From Nostoc parmelioides FACHB-3921 (GTDB lineage: Bacteria > Cyanobacteriota > Cyanobacteriia > Cyanobacteriales > Nostocaceae), in NCBI RefSeq assembly GCF_014696625.1, contig NZ_JACJQL010000019.1:51200-115199 (forward strand): 64,000 bases of DNA, in the 5' to 3' direction. The notes under the pieces are model-generated. The model saw nothing but the letters and a program-made list of their open reading frames with translations. It did no database searches and was not told where the DNA came from. Below are positions 51,901 through 59,121 of the stretch, piece after piece. Each line of letters opens with the position of its first letter. Positions within the stretch are counted from its first letter, which is position 1. The translations under genes and the position numbers were made by a program.

Positions 51901-54031
51901 CAGAGGAGTCTTCATGTTCTAGTAATTTAATTAGCCCTGGAATAGCCTGCTCTGATTTGATTTCTCCCAGGGCAGATGCCGCACGATAACGCACATCAGA
52001 GTCTTTATCTTCTAGTAACTTAATTAGCCCTGGAATAGCCTGCTCTGATTTGATTTCTCCCAGGGCAGATGCCGCACTATAACGCACATCAGAGTCTTCA
52101 TGTTCTAGTAATTTAATTAGCCCTGGAATAGCCTGCTCTGATTTGATTTCTCCCAGGGCAGATGCCGCACTATAACGCACATCAAAGTCTTTATCTTCTA
52201 GTAATTTAATTAGCCCTGGAATAGCCTGCTCTGATTTGATTGCTCCCAGGGCAGATGCCGCACTGTAACGCACATCAAAGTCTTTATCTTCTAGTAATTT
52301 AATTAGCCCTGGAATAGCCTGCTCTGATTTGATTTCTCCCAGGGCAGATGCCGCACTATAACGCACATCAGAGTCTTTATCTTCTAGTAATTTAATTAGC
52401 CCTGGAATAGCCTGCTCTGATTTGATTTCTCCCAGGGCAGATACCGCACTATCACGCACATCAGAGTCTTCATGTTCTAGTAACGGATTGAGATAAGGAA
52501 TTGCTGTGTCAGATTTAGTTAAACCTAAAAGGCGGATTTTAAATAGCTGAGGAATTTCTAACTCAGCCACTGAATCAACTGTCTGTTGCTGCAATTCTGG
52601 CTTGACTGAACCTGCTAACTTTGCGCCTAACTGGTAATCTACCTTTAAGGCTAAGTTCACCACTCTTACAGCCTGCGCTTCATCGTCCACCAATTCCAGC
52701 ATCAATTTTAGGGGTTCAGTCCATTTTAAATAATTTAAATACTCACGCTGAAGAGAGTCATCACTGAGGTTTGGTAACTGCTTGAGCAAACATTCGGCGG
52801 TGTAATATTCCTGAATTAGTTGGTGGCGAAATTCAATTTGATCATTTGCGCCAAGTTGAATTAAGTGATGGTTGAGTAAGTCTTGCAGCCAGTTTAAAGC
52901 TCTGTCGCGTGGTTTATCAAATTTCTCAGCTTGCAAAAACTGGGTTAAAACTTCCTCTGCTTCTGACTTGGGTATGGCAACATTTAATTCTGTCAGCTTA
53001 TCCCCTTTCGTCATATAGAATGCGAGATGTTCTAATAATCGACTCCACCACCGCCGGGACTCATCTGTAACGGGGCTATCTTGGCGATATTTACGTTCAT
53101 AGCTTTGGGTAAACTGGCGAAACACTAAACCCAAGTTTGGCGGGATGTCTCCTGTGGACTGAAACAATGAACACAGCATCAACAGCAGCAACGGTGTTTC
53201 CCCAAACTCCCGCAACCTGTCGCCTAAGTTCTGCAACATCTGCTCACCCTGTTGTGGCAAATAGGCGCGGACAAATTCCTGCATCTGTTCTGCTGTCAGG
53301 GGTTGCATTTCCAGCTTCTTGGTAATGCCCAAATCACCCCCCACGCCTAAATCCCGCGTGGTGAATATCATAGGCGTGGTTTTTTGGTAGTCTTGCCGGA
53401 ATTTATATAAATCTTGTCGCGCTTTCTCTGAGGGTAGTTCGTTGATCCCATCTACCAGCAGCAAAATTTGCTCCTGACACAGCAGTTGTTCTATGGTTGC
53501 AGTGTCTAGTAGTAGGCGATGGCGTTTCAAGAAATCCCGAATCAAGTCTAGGACTGAGGTTTGGTAATAGCGCAACTCTACTAGGATGGGGATTTGACCT
53601 AACCCCCCGACCCCCTTCCCTACGAGGGAAGGGGGAGAATTAACTCCTGTGTCCACTTTGGGGAGGGAAGGGGGAGAAATTGCTCCCCTCTCCGCTTCGG
53701 GGAGGGGTTGGGGGAGGGGTTTCTCCGCTCCCTCCAGCAATAACCGCGCCAATGCTGTGGATTTCCCAGAACCTGGCCGCCCTATTAGCAAAACGTGTTC
53801 TTGAGCATACTTCCGCAACCCTGCTAGCACGTCTAAACGCTCAACTTGCTCCTGGCCGGCGCTCCTTTCTTCCTTGGCAGATTGTACCGGCTGCACTATA
53901 AAATCAAACGGTAGGGGCGATCGCTTCTGCTCAATTCGCTGCTGTCCTACTACATCCGTCAGCGTGTAAACATTCCACCATTGGGCATAATCTTTGCAGA
54001 GTGATTGTAGGTAGTCATGCCAGTTAATCAT
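48986..54031 (-). CDS. NACHT NTPase with 24 near-identical HEAT repeats and C-terminal calcineurin-like phosphoesterase
   Basis: 1681 residues. A short N-terminal helical domain (1-50, MINWHDYLQSLCKDYAQWWN) precedes a NACHT-type NTPase: Walker A GRPGSGKST (84-92), Walker B QILLLVDGINELP (188-200), MIFTTRDLG and a winged/helical region (to about 505). Residues 104-146 are a Pro/Gly-rich insertion coded by a repeat. Residues 539-1282 are 24 HEAT-like repeats of exactly 31 residues (EQAIPGLIKLLEDKDSDVRY... type), flanked by one divergent unit on each side. The C-terminal domain (about 1346-1681) has the metallophosphoesterase motifs SDLHFG, LSGDIA, VPGNHDLNW, WHHPL and HGHVH, all complete. The plan is sensor repeats plus switch NTPase plus effector enzyme, as in NLR-like immune proteins. 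Role in defence is inference. Confidence 0.9.
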   Translation of the reverse strand: MINWHDYLQSLCKDYAQWWNVYTLTDVVGQQRIEQKRSPLPFDFIVQPVQSAKEERSAGQEQVERLDVLAGLRKYAQEHVLLIGRPGSGKSTALARLLLEGAEKPLPQPLPEAERGAISPPSLPKVDTGVNSPPSLVGKGVGGLGQIPILVELRYYQTSVLDLIRDFLKRHRLLLDTATIEQLLCQEQILLLVDGINELPSEKARQDLYKFRQDYQKTTPMIFTTRDLGVGGDLGITKKLEMQPLTAEQMQEFVRAYLPQQGEQMLQNLGDRLREFGETPLLLLMLCSLFQSTGDIPPNLGLVFRQFTQSYERKYRQDSPVTDESRRWWSRLLEHLAFYMTKGDKLTELNVAIPKSEAEEVLTQFLQAEKFDKPRDRALNWLQDLLNHHLIQLGANDQIEFRHQLIQEYYTAECLLKQLPNLSDDSLQREYLNYLKWTEPLKLMLELVDDEAQAVRVVNLALKVDYQLGAKLAGSVKPELQQQTVDSVAELEIPQLFKIRLLGLTKSDTAIPYLNPLLEHEDSDVRDSAVSALGEIKSEQAIPGLIKLLEDKDSDVRYSAASALGEIKSEQAIPGLIKLLEDKDFDVRYSAASALGAIKSEQAIPGLIKLLEDKDFDVRYSAASALGEIKSEQAIPGLIKLLEHEDSDVRYSAASALGEIKSEQAIPGLIKLLEDKDSDVRYRAASALGEIKSEQAIPGLIKLLEHEDSSVRYSAASALGEIKSEQAIPGLIKLLEYKDSSVRYRAASALGEIKSEQAIPGLIKLLEHEDSSVRYRAASALGEIKSEQAIPGLIKLLEDKDSDVRYSAASALGEIKSEQAIPGLIKLLEDKDFDVRSRAASALGKIKSEQAIPGLIKLLEHEDSSVRDSAASALGEIKSEQAIPGLIKLLEHEDSSVRSRAASALGQIKSEQAIPVLIKLLEDKDFDVRDSAASALGEIKSEQAIPGLIKLLENKDFDVRYSAASALGEIKSEQAIPGLIKLLEDEDSSVRYRVAYALGAIKSEQAIPGLIKLLEDKDSSVRSCAASALGAIKSEQAIPGLIKLLEDKDSDVRYSAASALGKIKSEQAIPGLIKLLEDKDSSVRYSAASALGAIKSEQAIPGLIKLLEDKDSDVRYSAASALGKIKSEQAIPGLIKLLEDKDSSVRSCAASALGKIKSEQAIPGLIKLLEHEDSSVRDSAASALGEIKSEQAIPGLIKLLEHEDSSVRSRAASALGKIKSEQAIPGLIKLLEDKDSSVRSCAASALGKIKSEQAIPGLIKLLEHEDSSVRSRAASALGEIKSEQAIPMLMNRLENEEFVSANNGTTLYSALEALEAIQENCQYYRCLTEQKPQLYLPPSQPSKTSLMYILHLSDLHFGTPDEANKWSNQLAMDLKQELQIPHLDALILSGDIANKSTPDEYAAAKQFLDKLSKRFSLQTEQIIIVPGNHDLNWPLAKKAYQLIDREDHKGELKQGEYIEESASVIRVRDEEKYKQRFEHFSNFYQTIKNKPYPLDYDQQYTLDHFPNQNLLILGLNSAWQLDHHYKSRASININALSNALEKILDNPQYQNCIKIAVWHHPLDSAWEDRIKDQSFMEQLAVAGFRFFLHGHVHKAETSLYRYDMSANGRKLDRICAGTFGAPTRELNPGYPWQYNLLKFADNQLTVYTRRREELNGAWKPDARWLMGAGQNPLSYYEVMMD
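50186..52417 (-). repeat. 24 tandem 93-bp HEAT-coding repeats
   Basis: Each unit is 93 bp and nearly identical, even at synonymous sites. Differences concentrate at four codon groups: residues 13-14 (DK, HE, YK, NK, DE), 16-17 (SD, SS, FD), 20-21 (YS, YR, SR, DS, SC) and 28 (E, A, K, Q). The variants appear in mixed combinations. Confidence 0.95.
53585..53740 (-). repeat. GGGAAGGGGGAG-type repeat in frame inside the NACHT domain
   Basis: Plus strand: CCCCCGACCCCCTTCCC and GAGGGAAGGGGGAGAA pair as a hairpin; a second GGGGAGGGAAGGGGGAG copy and a CTCCCCTCTCCGC / GCGG...GGGGAGGGG pair follow. It codes the 104-146 insertion. This word family is a known kind of interspersed cyanobacterial repeat. 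Confidence 0.8.
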
Positions 54032-54184
54032 GGTGTGCCGGATAGTGAAATGCTGATTTTGGGGAAAGAGAAAGGGATAGAGAGAAAGATTAAATGTTGC
54101 TTACCTAATTTCTAGTGAGTGTGTTTTATAGACATGGTTTAATTTACTGACTTAAATTGTAACTTTATTGTTCAGTTTATAATT

Positions 54185-54259
54185 CTCGTTCACGAGTATC
54201 AGCATCTCGTTCACGAGTATTTTTATCTCGTGGGCGAGTATTTTTGTCTCGTGAGCAAG
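54185..54259. repeat. Second 21-bp CTCG-N4-CGAG array
   Basis: Four units start at 54185, 54206, 54227 and 54248, exactly 21 bp apart: CTCGTTCACGAG, CTCGTTCACGAG, CTCGTGGGCGAG and CTCGTGAGCAAG. The same palindrome plan and period occur at 48058-48345, with different loop and spacer bases. Confidence 0.9.
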
Positions 54260-54284
54260 ATTTTGGTGTGAAATTGAGAGGTTC

Positions 54285-54316
54285 AGATCCCCGACTTCTC
54301 TGAGAAGTCGGGGATC
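54285..54316. repeat. Long perfect palindrome before the 2TM gene
   Basis: AGATCCCCGACTTCTC and its inverse GAGAAGTCGGGGATCT give a stem of about 15 bp, with TTTG after it on the plus strand. The word GATCCCCGACTTCT is a widespread cyanobacterial palindromic repeat. It is about 55 bp before an ATG, so it may also lie in the leader of that gene. Confidence 0.8.
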
Positions 54317-54373
54317 TTTGTTCACAAATTACAAATTATGCTAACTTCATCTCAGTGAACTCTGCTAACAACA

Positions 54374-54877
54374 ATGTCTTACCCATTACCAACTGAAACC
54401 CAGTCTCAACCCCTCAGTGATTTTGAATTAAACTTGCTCAAGGAGGAATACTTTTTTCTGCAAAACACTATCGAAGACTATAACAAGCAGATTTGGGTAA
54501 TTAAAGCACTGGGAATTACTGGGACTGGTGGTGTTTTAACATTGATGTTACAGCAAAGACCCAATGCTACAGCGATCGCTCTCATTGGTTGCACGATTCC
54601 CCTATTTTTCTGGATTCTCGAAAGTCAATGGAAACACTTTCAGCGCGGTTTCTATCCCCGCGTTAAGGAAATTGAGTATATTCTCACTAATACATATAGT
54701 TTCAAAACCCCTGGGATCTACAGTAGTTGGTCGCTTACCCACAAGCGCACCAATAACCCCAAGCGTCAAGGCTATCTCTGGGATGGTCTTTTAAATCGCA
54801 GTGTCTTTATCAGCTACGTTTTAGAAATAGCTTTTTTGTTGTTTATGGCAGCGATCGCTCCTATTATTTGGAAGTAG
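54374..54877 (+). CDS. Small membrane protein with 2-3 TM helices
   Basis: 167 residues. After a soluble helix (DFELNLLKEEYFFLQNTIEDYNKQ), two membrane helices form a hairpin (IWVIKALGITGTGGVLTLML and ATAIALIGCTIPLFFWILES), then a soluble loop (KHFQRGFYPRVKEIEYIL ... GIYSSWSLTHKRTN) and a C-terminal helix (YVLEIAFLLFMAAIAPIIW). The layout recalls 2TM effector proteins of the SLATT sort, but I do not recognise the family securely. It is divergent from the NACHT-HEAT gene and ends 2 bp before the convergent rtcA. Confidence 0.65.
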   Translation: MSYPLPTETQSQPLSDFELNLLKEEYFFLQNTIEDYNKQIWVIKALGITGTGGVLTLMLQQRPNATAIALIGCTIPLFFWILESQWKHFQRGFYPRVKEIEYILTNTYSFKTPGIYSSWSLTHKRTNNPKRQGYLWDGLLNRSVFISYVLEIAFLLFMAAIAPIIWK

Positions 54878-54879
54878 GA

Positions 54880-55926
54880 CTAAACTTTACTAGAGGCGAT
54901 CGCCACTACCTTTTCTGCTTGATTAACGGTAATCTTTCCTAAGCCAAACTTTTCAATCACTGCGGCATTAGTTGTTAAGTGTGTACTCACCTCAGCCACT
55001 TTATACTGACTGGACTCGGAAGCTAGAACCGCAGGTAATAATAATTGATCTGCTAAATGTTCATCCACTGGTGCGCCAGTTTCGTGAAACTGTAATAGTT
55101 GTCCGCAAGCTATCTCTGCTACTTTCTCAGAAGACAAACGCAAACGTCCAAAGCCACCAAAACCCGTCAAACTATGACAATACTCAGCCGTTAAAAAAAT
55201 CCCCGCCCCTGGTGCAACACCTTTTTCACGTAACGCCTGCATAGATACCCGCAAACCTGCTGTGCGTAACAAATTCTCAGCCCGATTTGCCATGCGCTGG
55301 GGTATATGTGCAGGTAATTCTGTCGCCACAGCTAGTCCTTGTACCCGCTTTAATTCTCCCCTTTCCAGCAAGTTAAGACCGCAGAGTTGACAGCCTCCCT
55401 TCACCTGTAAATTGACTTCTCCCCCACCCCTGGGATACCATCCCCAAGCACCTAACTTAACTTGTGCCTTGATTCCCATACGACATAACATTGGCAGATA
55501 TACTCGCTCAATGTAGGTAACTGTGGGGCTGAAAATGACATGAGTTCCACCCCGTAAGGTGATATGAGAATCACCATCAGCTAAAGCTAAAGGTAAGAGA
55601 ATTGTCTGTAAAACTAGAGTAATCGCCCCAGCCGAACCACCTTGCTGTACTTCGCTGACATCAAAAATATAGTTTCCTGCTTTTACCCCACCACCAGGGA
55701 TAAATTCCAGCATCGTGGAACCTAAAGCATCACCCTGTAATTCCCCATGACAAATTCTCGCCGCCGCACGCACTGCTGTTAAGTGCTGTGCTGCTAATCC
55801 TGGCTTCCTGCGTCCGGCGCGAATGCCGGCGATACGTATGGGTTCACCAGTGATGGCTGCTAAACTCAGGGAAGTGCGGAGGACTTGCCCGCCTCCCTCG
55901 CCGTAGGAACCGTCAATGTCAATCAT
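54880..55926 (-). CDS. rtcA: RNA 3'-terminal phosphate cyclase
   Basis: 348 residues. IDGSYGEGGGQVLRTSLSLAAITG at the N-terminus, GLAAQHLTAVRAAARIC, and HVIFSPTVTYIERVYLPML identify RtcA. The nucleophilic His is in VDEHLADQLLLPAVLA. It converts RNA 3'-phosphate to 2',3'-cyclic phosphate with ATP, via a His-AMP intermediate. No rtcB or rtcR is adjacent. It ends 2 bp from the convergent membrane protein gene; whether it takes part in the neighbouring conflict-like module is open. Confidence 0.94.
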   Translation of the reverse strand: MIDIDGSYGEGGGQVLRTSLSLAAITGEPIRIAGIRAGRRKPGLAAQHLTAVRAAARICHGELQGDALGSTMLEFIPGGGVKAGNYIFDVSEVQQGGSAGAITLVLQTILLPLALADGDSHITLRGGTHVIFSPTVTYIERVYLPMLCRMGIKAQVKLGAWGWYPRGGGEVNLQVKGGCQLCGLNLLERGELKRVQGLAVATELPAHIPQRMANRAENLLRTAGLRVSMQALREKGVAPGAGIFLTAEYCHSLTGFGGFGRLRLSSEKVAEIACGQLLQFHETGAPVDEHLADQLLLPAVLASESSQYKVAEVSTHLTTNAAVIEKFGLGKITVNQAEKVVAIASSKV

Positions 55927-55964
55927 CTCAGTAGTTTGGGCAATGAATCAATTCAAAATTTTTG

Positions 55965-56070
55965 GGGACTGGGGACTGGGGACTGGGGATTGGGGACTGG
56001 GGATTGGGGACTTCTCCCCCTGCCTCCCCTGCCTCCCCTGCTCCCTGCCCCCTGCCCCTCTGCCTCAAGG
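55965..56070. repeat. G-rich/C-rich compound repeat
   Basis: GGGGACTG/GGGGATTG copies (about eight) followed by CTTCTCCCCCTGCC and CTCCCCTGCC iterations, between glmM and rtcA. Same compound order as the tract inside the kinase gene at 12357-12600. The runs of G4 could form quadruplexes. Confidence 0.85.
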
Positions 56071-56090
56071 ATGGCAAGTGTAAAACTCAG

Positions 56091-57563
56091 TTATGGGGCT
56101 AGGTGTTGTTGTACTTGGGCTACTAGTTCATTTGTCCAATAGTTAGCTAGTTCGGCATTGGCGGCTTCTACCATGACTCTGATGACGGGTTCCGTACCGG
56201 ATGCCCTAACTAAAATTCTACCAGTATCACCCATTGCTTTCTCGGCAAGAGCGATCGCTTGTTGGACTGGTGTGCAGTTTTGCCAACTCAGGCGGCGATC
56301 GCGGTCTACTACTCGCACGTTCCGCAATAATTGGGGATAGGTCTGGAAGCTTTGGTCTATCAATTCGGCTAAGGAAACGCCAGATTGTTTGACCAAACTT
56401 GCCAAGTGTAAGGCTGTTAACAAGCCATCCCCAGTCATTCCATAATGGCTACATAGGATGTGTCCTGATTGTTCACCTCCCAACATTGCCCCAGTTTTGA
56501 TCATTTCTGCTTGCACATATTGATCACCAACGGCGGTGCGAATTAATTTACCACCTTGTTGCTGCCAAGCTTTCTCAAAGCCCAGATTAGCCATGACTGT
56601 GGAAACAATCAAGTTGTGTGGGAGTTGGTTTTGTTGTTTGAGGTGCAATCCCCACAGGTACAGGATATAGTCGCCATTTACAGGACGACCGGTGGGATCT
56701 ACAGCCAAAACGCGATCGGCATCGCCATCAAAGGCAAAACCTAAGTCGGCGTTATGTTCTTGAACAGCCGCTTGCAACATTTCTAGGTGGGTGGAACCGC
56801 AGTTAACGTTGATGCGATCGCCATCTGCGGCATTATGCAGGGAAATAACTTCTGCCCCCATCTCTGCAAATACCGACGGTGCTAATCCCACGGCTGCACC
56901 CCAAGCTAAATCCAGCACAACCTTCATTCCCTGAAGATTCACTTTATTTTGCCAGGGTTGTTTTAAGGCTTCGCCATATTGCTTCACCAATTCCCCACGG
57001 GAGTAATGCCGTCCACAATTACCTGCATTACCGGTAATTGGCAGATTTCCCCGCAGACCTTTTTCAATTTCTGCCTGCATAGCCTGGGATAACTTCCCAC
57101 CATTAGCACCAAAAATTTTAATCCCGTTATCTTCGGGAGGGTTATGACTAGCAGAAATCATCACCCCGCCAATGGCTTCACTCACACTAGTTAAATAAGC
57201 CACGCAAGGAGTAGGACATAACCCTAAATACCAAACTTCTAACCCGGCTGCGGTTAACCCTGCACTCAAAGCCATCGCCAACATATCGCTAGAGTTGCGG
57301 GAATCCTGTCCTAAGATTACTGGTCTTAATTGACCAGAGTGACTACGTAAAACTACCCCTGTCCAAAAACCAATTTGCAACGCTAAAGGCGCACTCAGTA
57401 ATTCCCCTACCTTGCCACGAATACCATCTGTACCAAACAAAGGTGTTGCTGGTAGGGATATTAAGCTGGGTGCAAAGTTATTCTCAACGACTGTTTCTAA
57501 TCCATCAGAAGTAGCTGCACCATCTATTAAGTAGTTCTGAATCCGAGTTATAGATGAAACCAT
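56091..57563 (-). CDS. glmM: Phosphoglucosamine mutase
   Basis: 490 residues. LFGTDGIRGKVGE at the substrate loop, the phosphoserine site in GGVMISASHNPPEDNGIKIFG, the Mg ligand DGDADRVL, GEQSGHILC and the phosphate loop RASGTEPVIRVMVEA are all present. GlmM interconverts glucosamine-6- and -1-phosphate for UDP-GlcNAc and peptidoglycan. Start ATG 57563 has GAGGGG about 11 nt upstream; GTG 57575 overlaps that site and is less likely. Confidence 0.93.
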   Translation of the reverse strand: MVSSITRIQNYLIDGAATSDGLETVVENNFAPSLISLPATPLFGTDGIRGKVGELLSAPLALQIGFWTGVVLRSHSGQLRPVILGQDSRNSSDMLAMALSAGLTAAGLEVWYLGLCPTPCVAYLTSVSEAIGGVMISASHNPPEDNGIKIFGANGGKLSQAMQAEIEKGLRGNLPITGNAGNCGRHYSRGELVKQYGEALKQPWQNKVNLQGMKVVLDLAWGAAVGLAPSVFAEMGAEVISLHNAADGDRINVNCGSTHLEMLQAAVQEHNADLGFAFDGDADRVLAVDPTGRPVNGDYILYLWGLHLKQQNQLPHNLIVSTVMANLGFEKAWQQQGGKLIRTAVGDQYVQAEMIKTGAMLGGEQSGHILCSHYGMTGDGLLTALHLASLVKQSGVSLAELIDQSFQTYPQLLRNVRVVDRDRRLSWQNCTPVQQAIALAEKAMGDTGRILVRASGTEPVIRVMVEAANAELANYWTNELVAQVQQHLAP

Positions 57564-57575
57564 AATTTTAAACAC

Positions 57576-58176
57576 CCCTCACATCACACTAAGAATTATT
57601 ACTTTAACGTCAGTTCAACTGATTTTGACTATTGAGTGCTGAGTAAACAACTCAGTTCCCAATTCTCAGTTTCTATCGAACTCACGTAAATTTACACTCT
57701 ATTCAATAACTAAGAGTCAAGACTTTTTGATTTGCTTTTATGATAGTTATTTTTCTCTGAAAAACAAATTTACTTTTCCCGTTTTGTTTACGTGAAATTA
57801 CTTAAAAAGAATGATGGCATTGTCAATATTTTATGAAGATTTTCTTTACTGAGTTTTAATGCTCTTCAGTTTAACTCCTGACTTCAATAGTCGCCAGTAT
57901 CACTTGGCAACTTTACAGAAGTCTCATAAATTCCACGGTTTCCCTCAGCGATCGCATCTCCCTGAATGTGGATCTCCCCGCAAAATTTTTCTTGGTATTG
58001 GCATTTTTACTGGCTTGGCTTGGTGGTTACTTAACAAAAATACAAATTTTAGATGCTTAAAAAATATTAATATAAATTCTCATCAAATAGTTCTAATGTT
58101 ACGTTTTAGTGGCATTTTTTAGCCGTCCGTAATTTAAAACTCTGGCAGTTGACCTTTTAAGGTTGAGAAATTTAGT
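57576..58176. other. Long spacer upstream of the heme oxygenase gene
   Basis: 600 bp between divergent glmM and heme oxygenase genes, AT-rich. Apart from the doubtful frame at 57859-58122 it shows no repeats. It should contain both promoters; no NtcA or CIRCE box seen. Confidence 0.45.
57859..58122 (+). CDS. Doubtful small membrane-segment frame
   Basis: 87 codons with one hydrophobic segment (KIFLGIGIFTGLAWWLL). No ribosome site and no known family. The composition resembles the surrounding AT-rich spacer. Listed only because it is the only frame in a 600-bp spacer. Confidence 0.2.
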   Translation: MLFSLTPDFNSRQYHLATLQKSHKFHGFPQRSHLPECGSPRKIFLGIGIFTGLAWWLLNKNTNFRCLKNININSHQIVLMLRFSGIF

Positions 58177-58893
58177 ATGAGCAGCAATTTAGCAAACAAA
58201 CTACGTGTAGGTACGAAAAAAGCCCACACAATGGCAGAAAATGTAGGTTTTGTCAAATGCTTCTTAAAAGGAGTGGTAGAAAAAAACTCTTATCGGAAGC
58301 TAGTAGCTAACTTCTACTACATCTACTCGGCAATGGAAGAGGAGATGGAAAAGCATAGCCAGCACCCAATTGTTTCTAAAATAAACTTTTCCCAACTGAA
58401 TCGTAAGCACACTCTAGAGCAAGACCTGAGTTACTATTACGGCGCTAACTGGCGGGAACAAATCCAACTGTCGTCAGCAGGTGAAGCTTACGTACAACGC
58501 ATTCGGGAAATCTCTGCAACCGAACCAGAATTGTTGATTGCCCACTCTTACACCCGTTATCTAGGTGATTTATCCGGTGGACAAATTCTCAAAAACATTG
58601 CTGTAACAGCGATGAATTTGAATGACGGGCAAGGAACCGCCTTTTATGAGTTCGCAGATATTAGTGATGAGAAAGCTTTTAAAGCTAAATATCGTCAAAC
58701 TTTAGATGAGTTGGCAATTGATGAAGCAACAGCCGATCGCATTGTTGATGAAGCTAACGCCGCTTTTGGTATGAACATGAAAATGTTCCAAGAACTAGAA
58801 GGGAACTTAATCAAGGCAATTGGTATGATGCTTTACAACACCTTGACTCGCAAGCGCACACGCGGCGCTACCGAACTAGCTACTGCTGAGTAA
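58177..58893 (+). CDS. ho1: Heme oxygenase (biliverdin-forming)
   Basis: 238 residues. LANKLRVGTKKAHTMAENVGFVKC holds the proximal heme His (KAHTMAE), ANFYYIYSAMEEEME and the distal-helix motif AHSYTRYLGDLSGGQILKNIA follow. It opens heme with ferredoxin electrons to biliverdin IX-alpha, the precursor of phycocyanobilin. It thus supplies the chromophore for phycobilisomes and for bilin photoreceptors such as the kinase at 12-15 kb. It appears to be monocistronic. Confidence 0.96.
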   Translation: MSSNLANKLRVGTKKAHTMAENVGFVKCFLKGVVEKNSYRKLVANFYYIYSAMEEEMEKHSQHPIVSKINFSQLNRKHTLEQDLSYYYGANWREQIQLSSAGEAYVQRIREISATEPELLIAHSYTRYLGDLSGGQILKNIAVTAMNLNDGQGTAFYEFADISDEKAFKAKYRQTLDELAIDEATADRIVDEANAAFGMNMKMFQELEGNLIKAIGMMLYNTLTRKRTRGATELATAE

Positions 58894-59121
58894 TACCAAT
58901 GCAAAATTCAAGATTTCTGAATTTTGATAAATTAGTGTAAATTTTCGTAACTTAAAGGGGCAGCTTCCCTGGGTTTACCTGCAAAGAAGCAGGCGATCGC
59001 AGTGAAGTTGCCCCTAATGTTTGGCTATTGGGGATTGGGTACTGGGGATTGGGGATTGGGTACTAGGCGAAAATCTTGCAGTCACTTCTTCCCCTGCTCC
59101 CCCTGCCTCCCCTGCCTCTTC
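58894..59121. repeat. Spacer with G-rich repeats
   Basis: Contains one HIP1 octamer near 58992, GGGGATTGGGTACT copies at about 59028-59066 and CCCCTGCTCC/CCTCCCCTGCC iterations to the groEL stop. Convergent genes on both sides. No gene seen. Confidence 0.6.

Larger units (their letters stand above)
54032..54373. other. Divergent spacer with second 21-bp array and a strong palindrome
   Basis: 342 bp between the NACHT-HEAT gene and the membrane protein gene. It holds an AT-rich part (54032-54180) with probable promoters, the 21-bp array (54185-54259) and a long palindrome (54285-54316). Confidence 0.6.
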
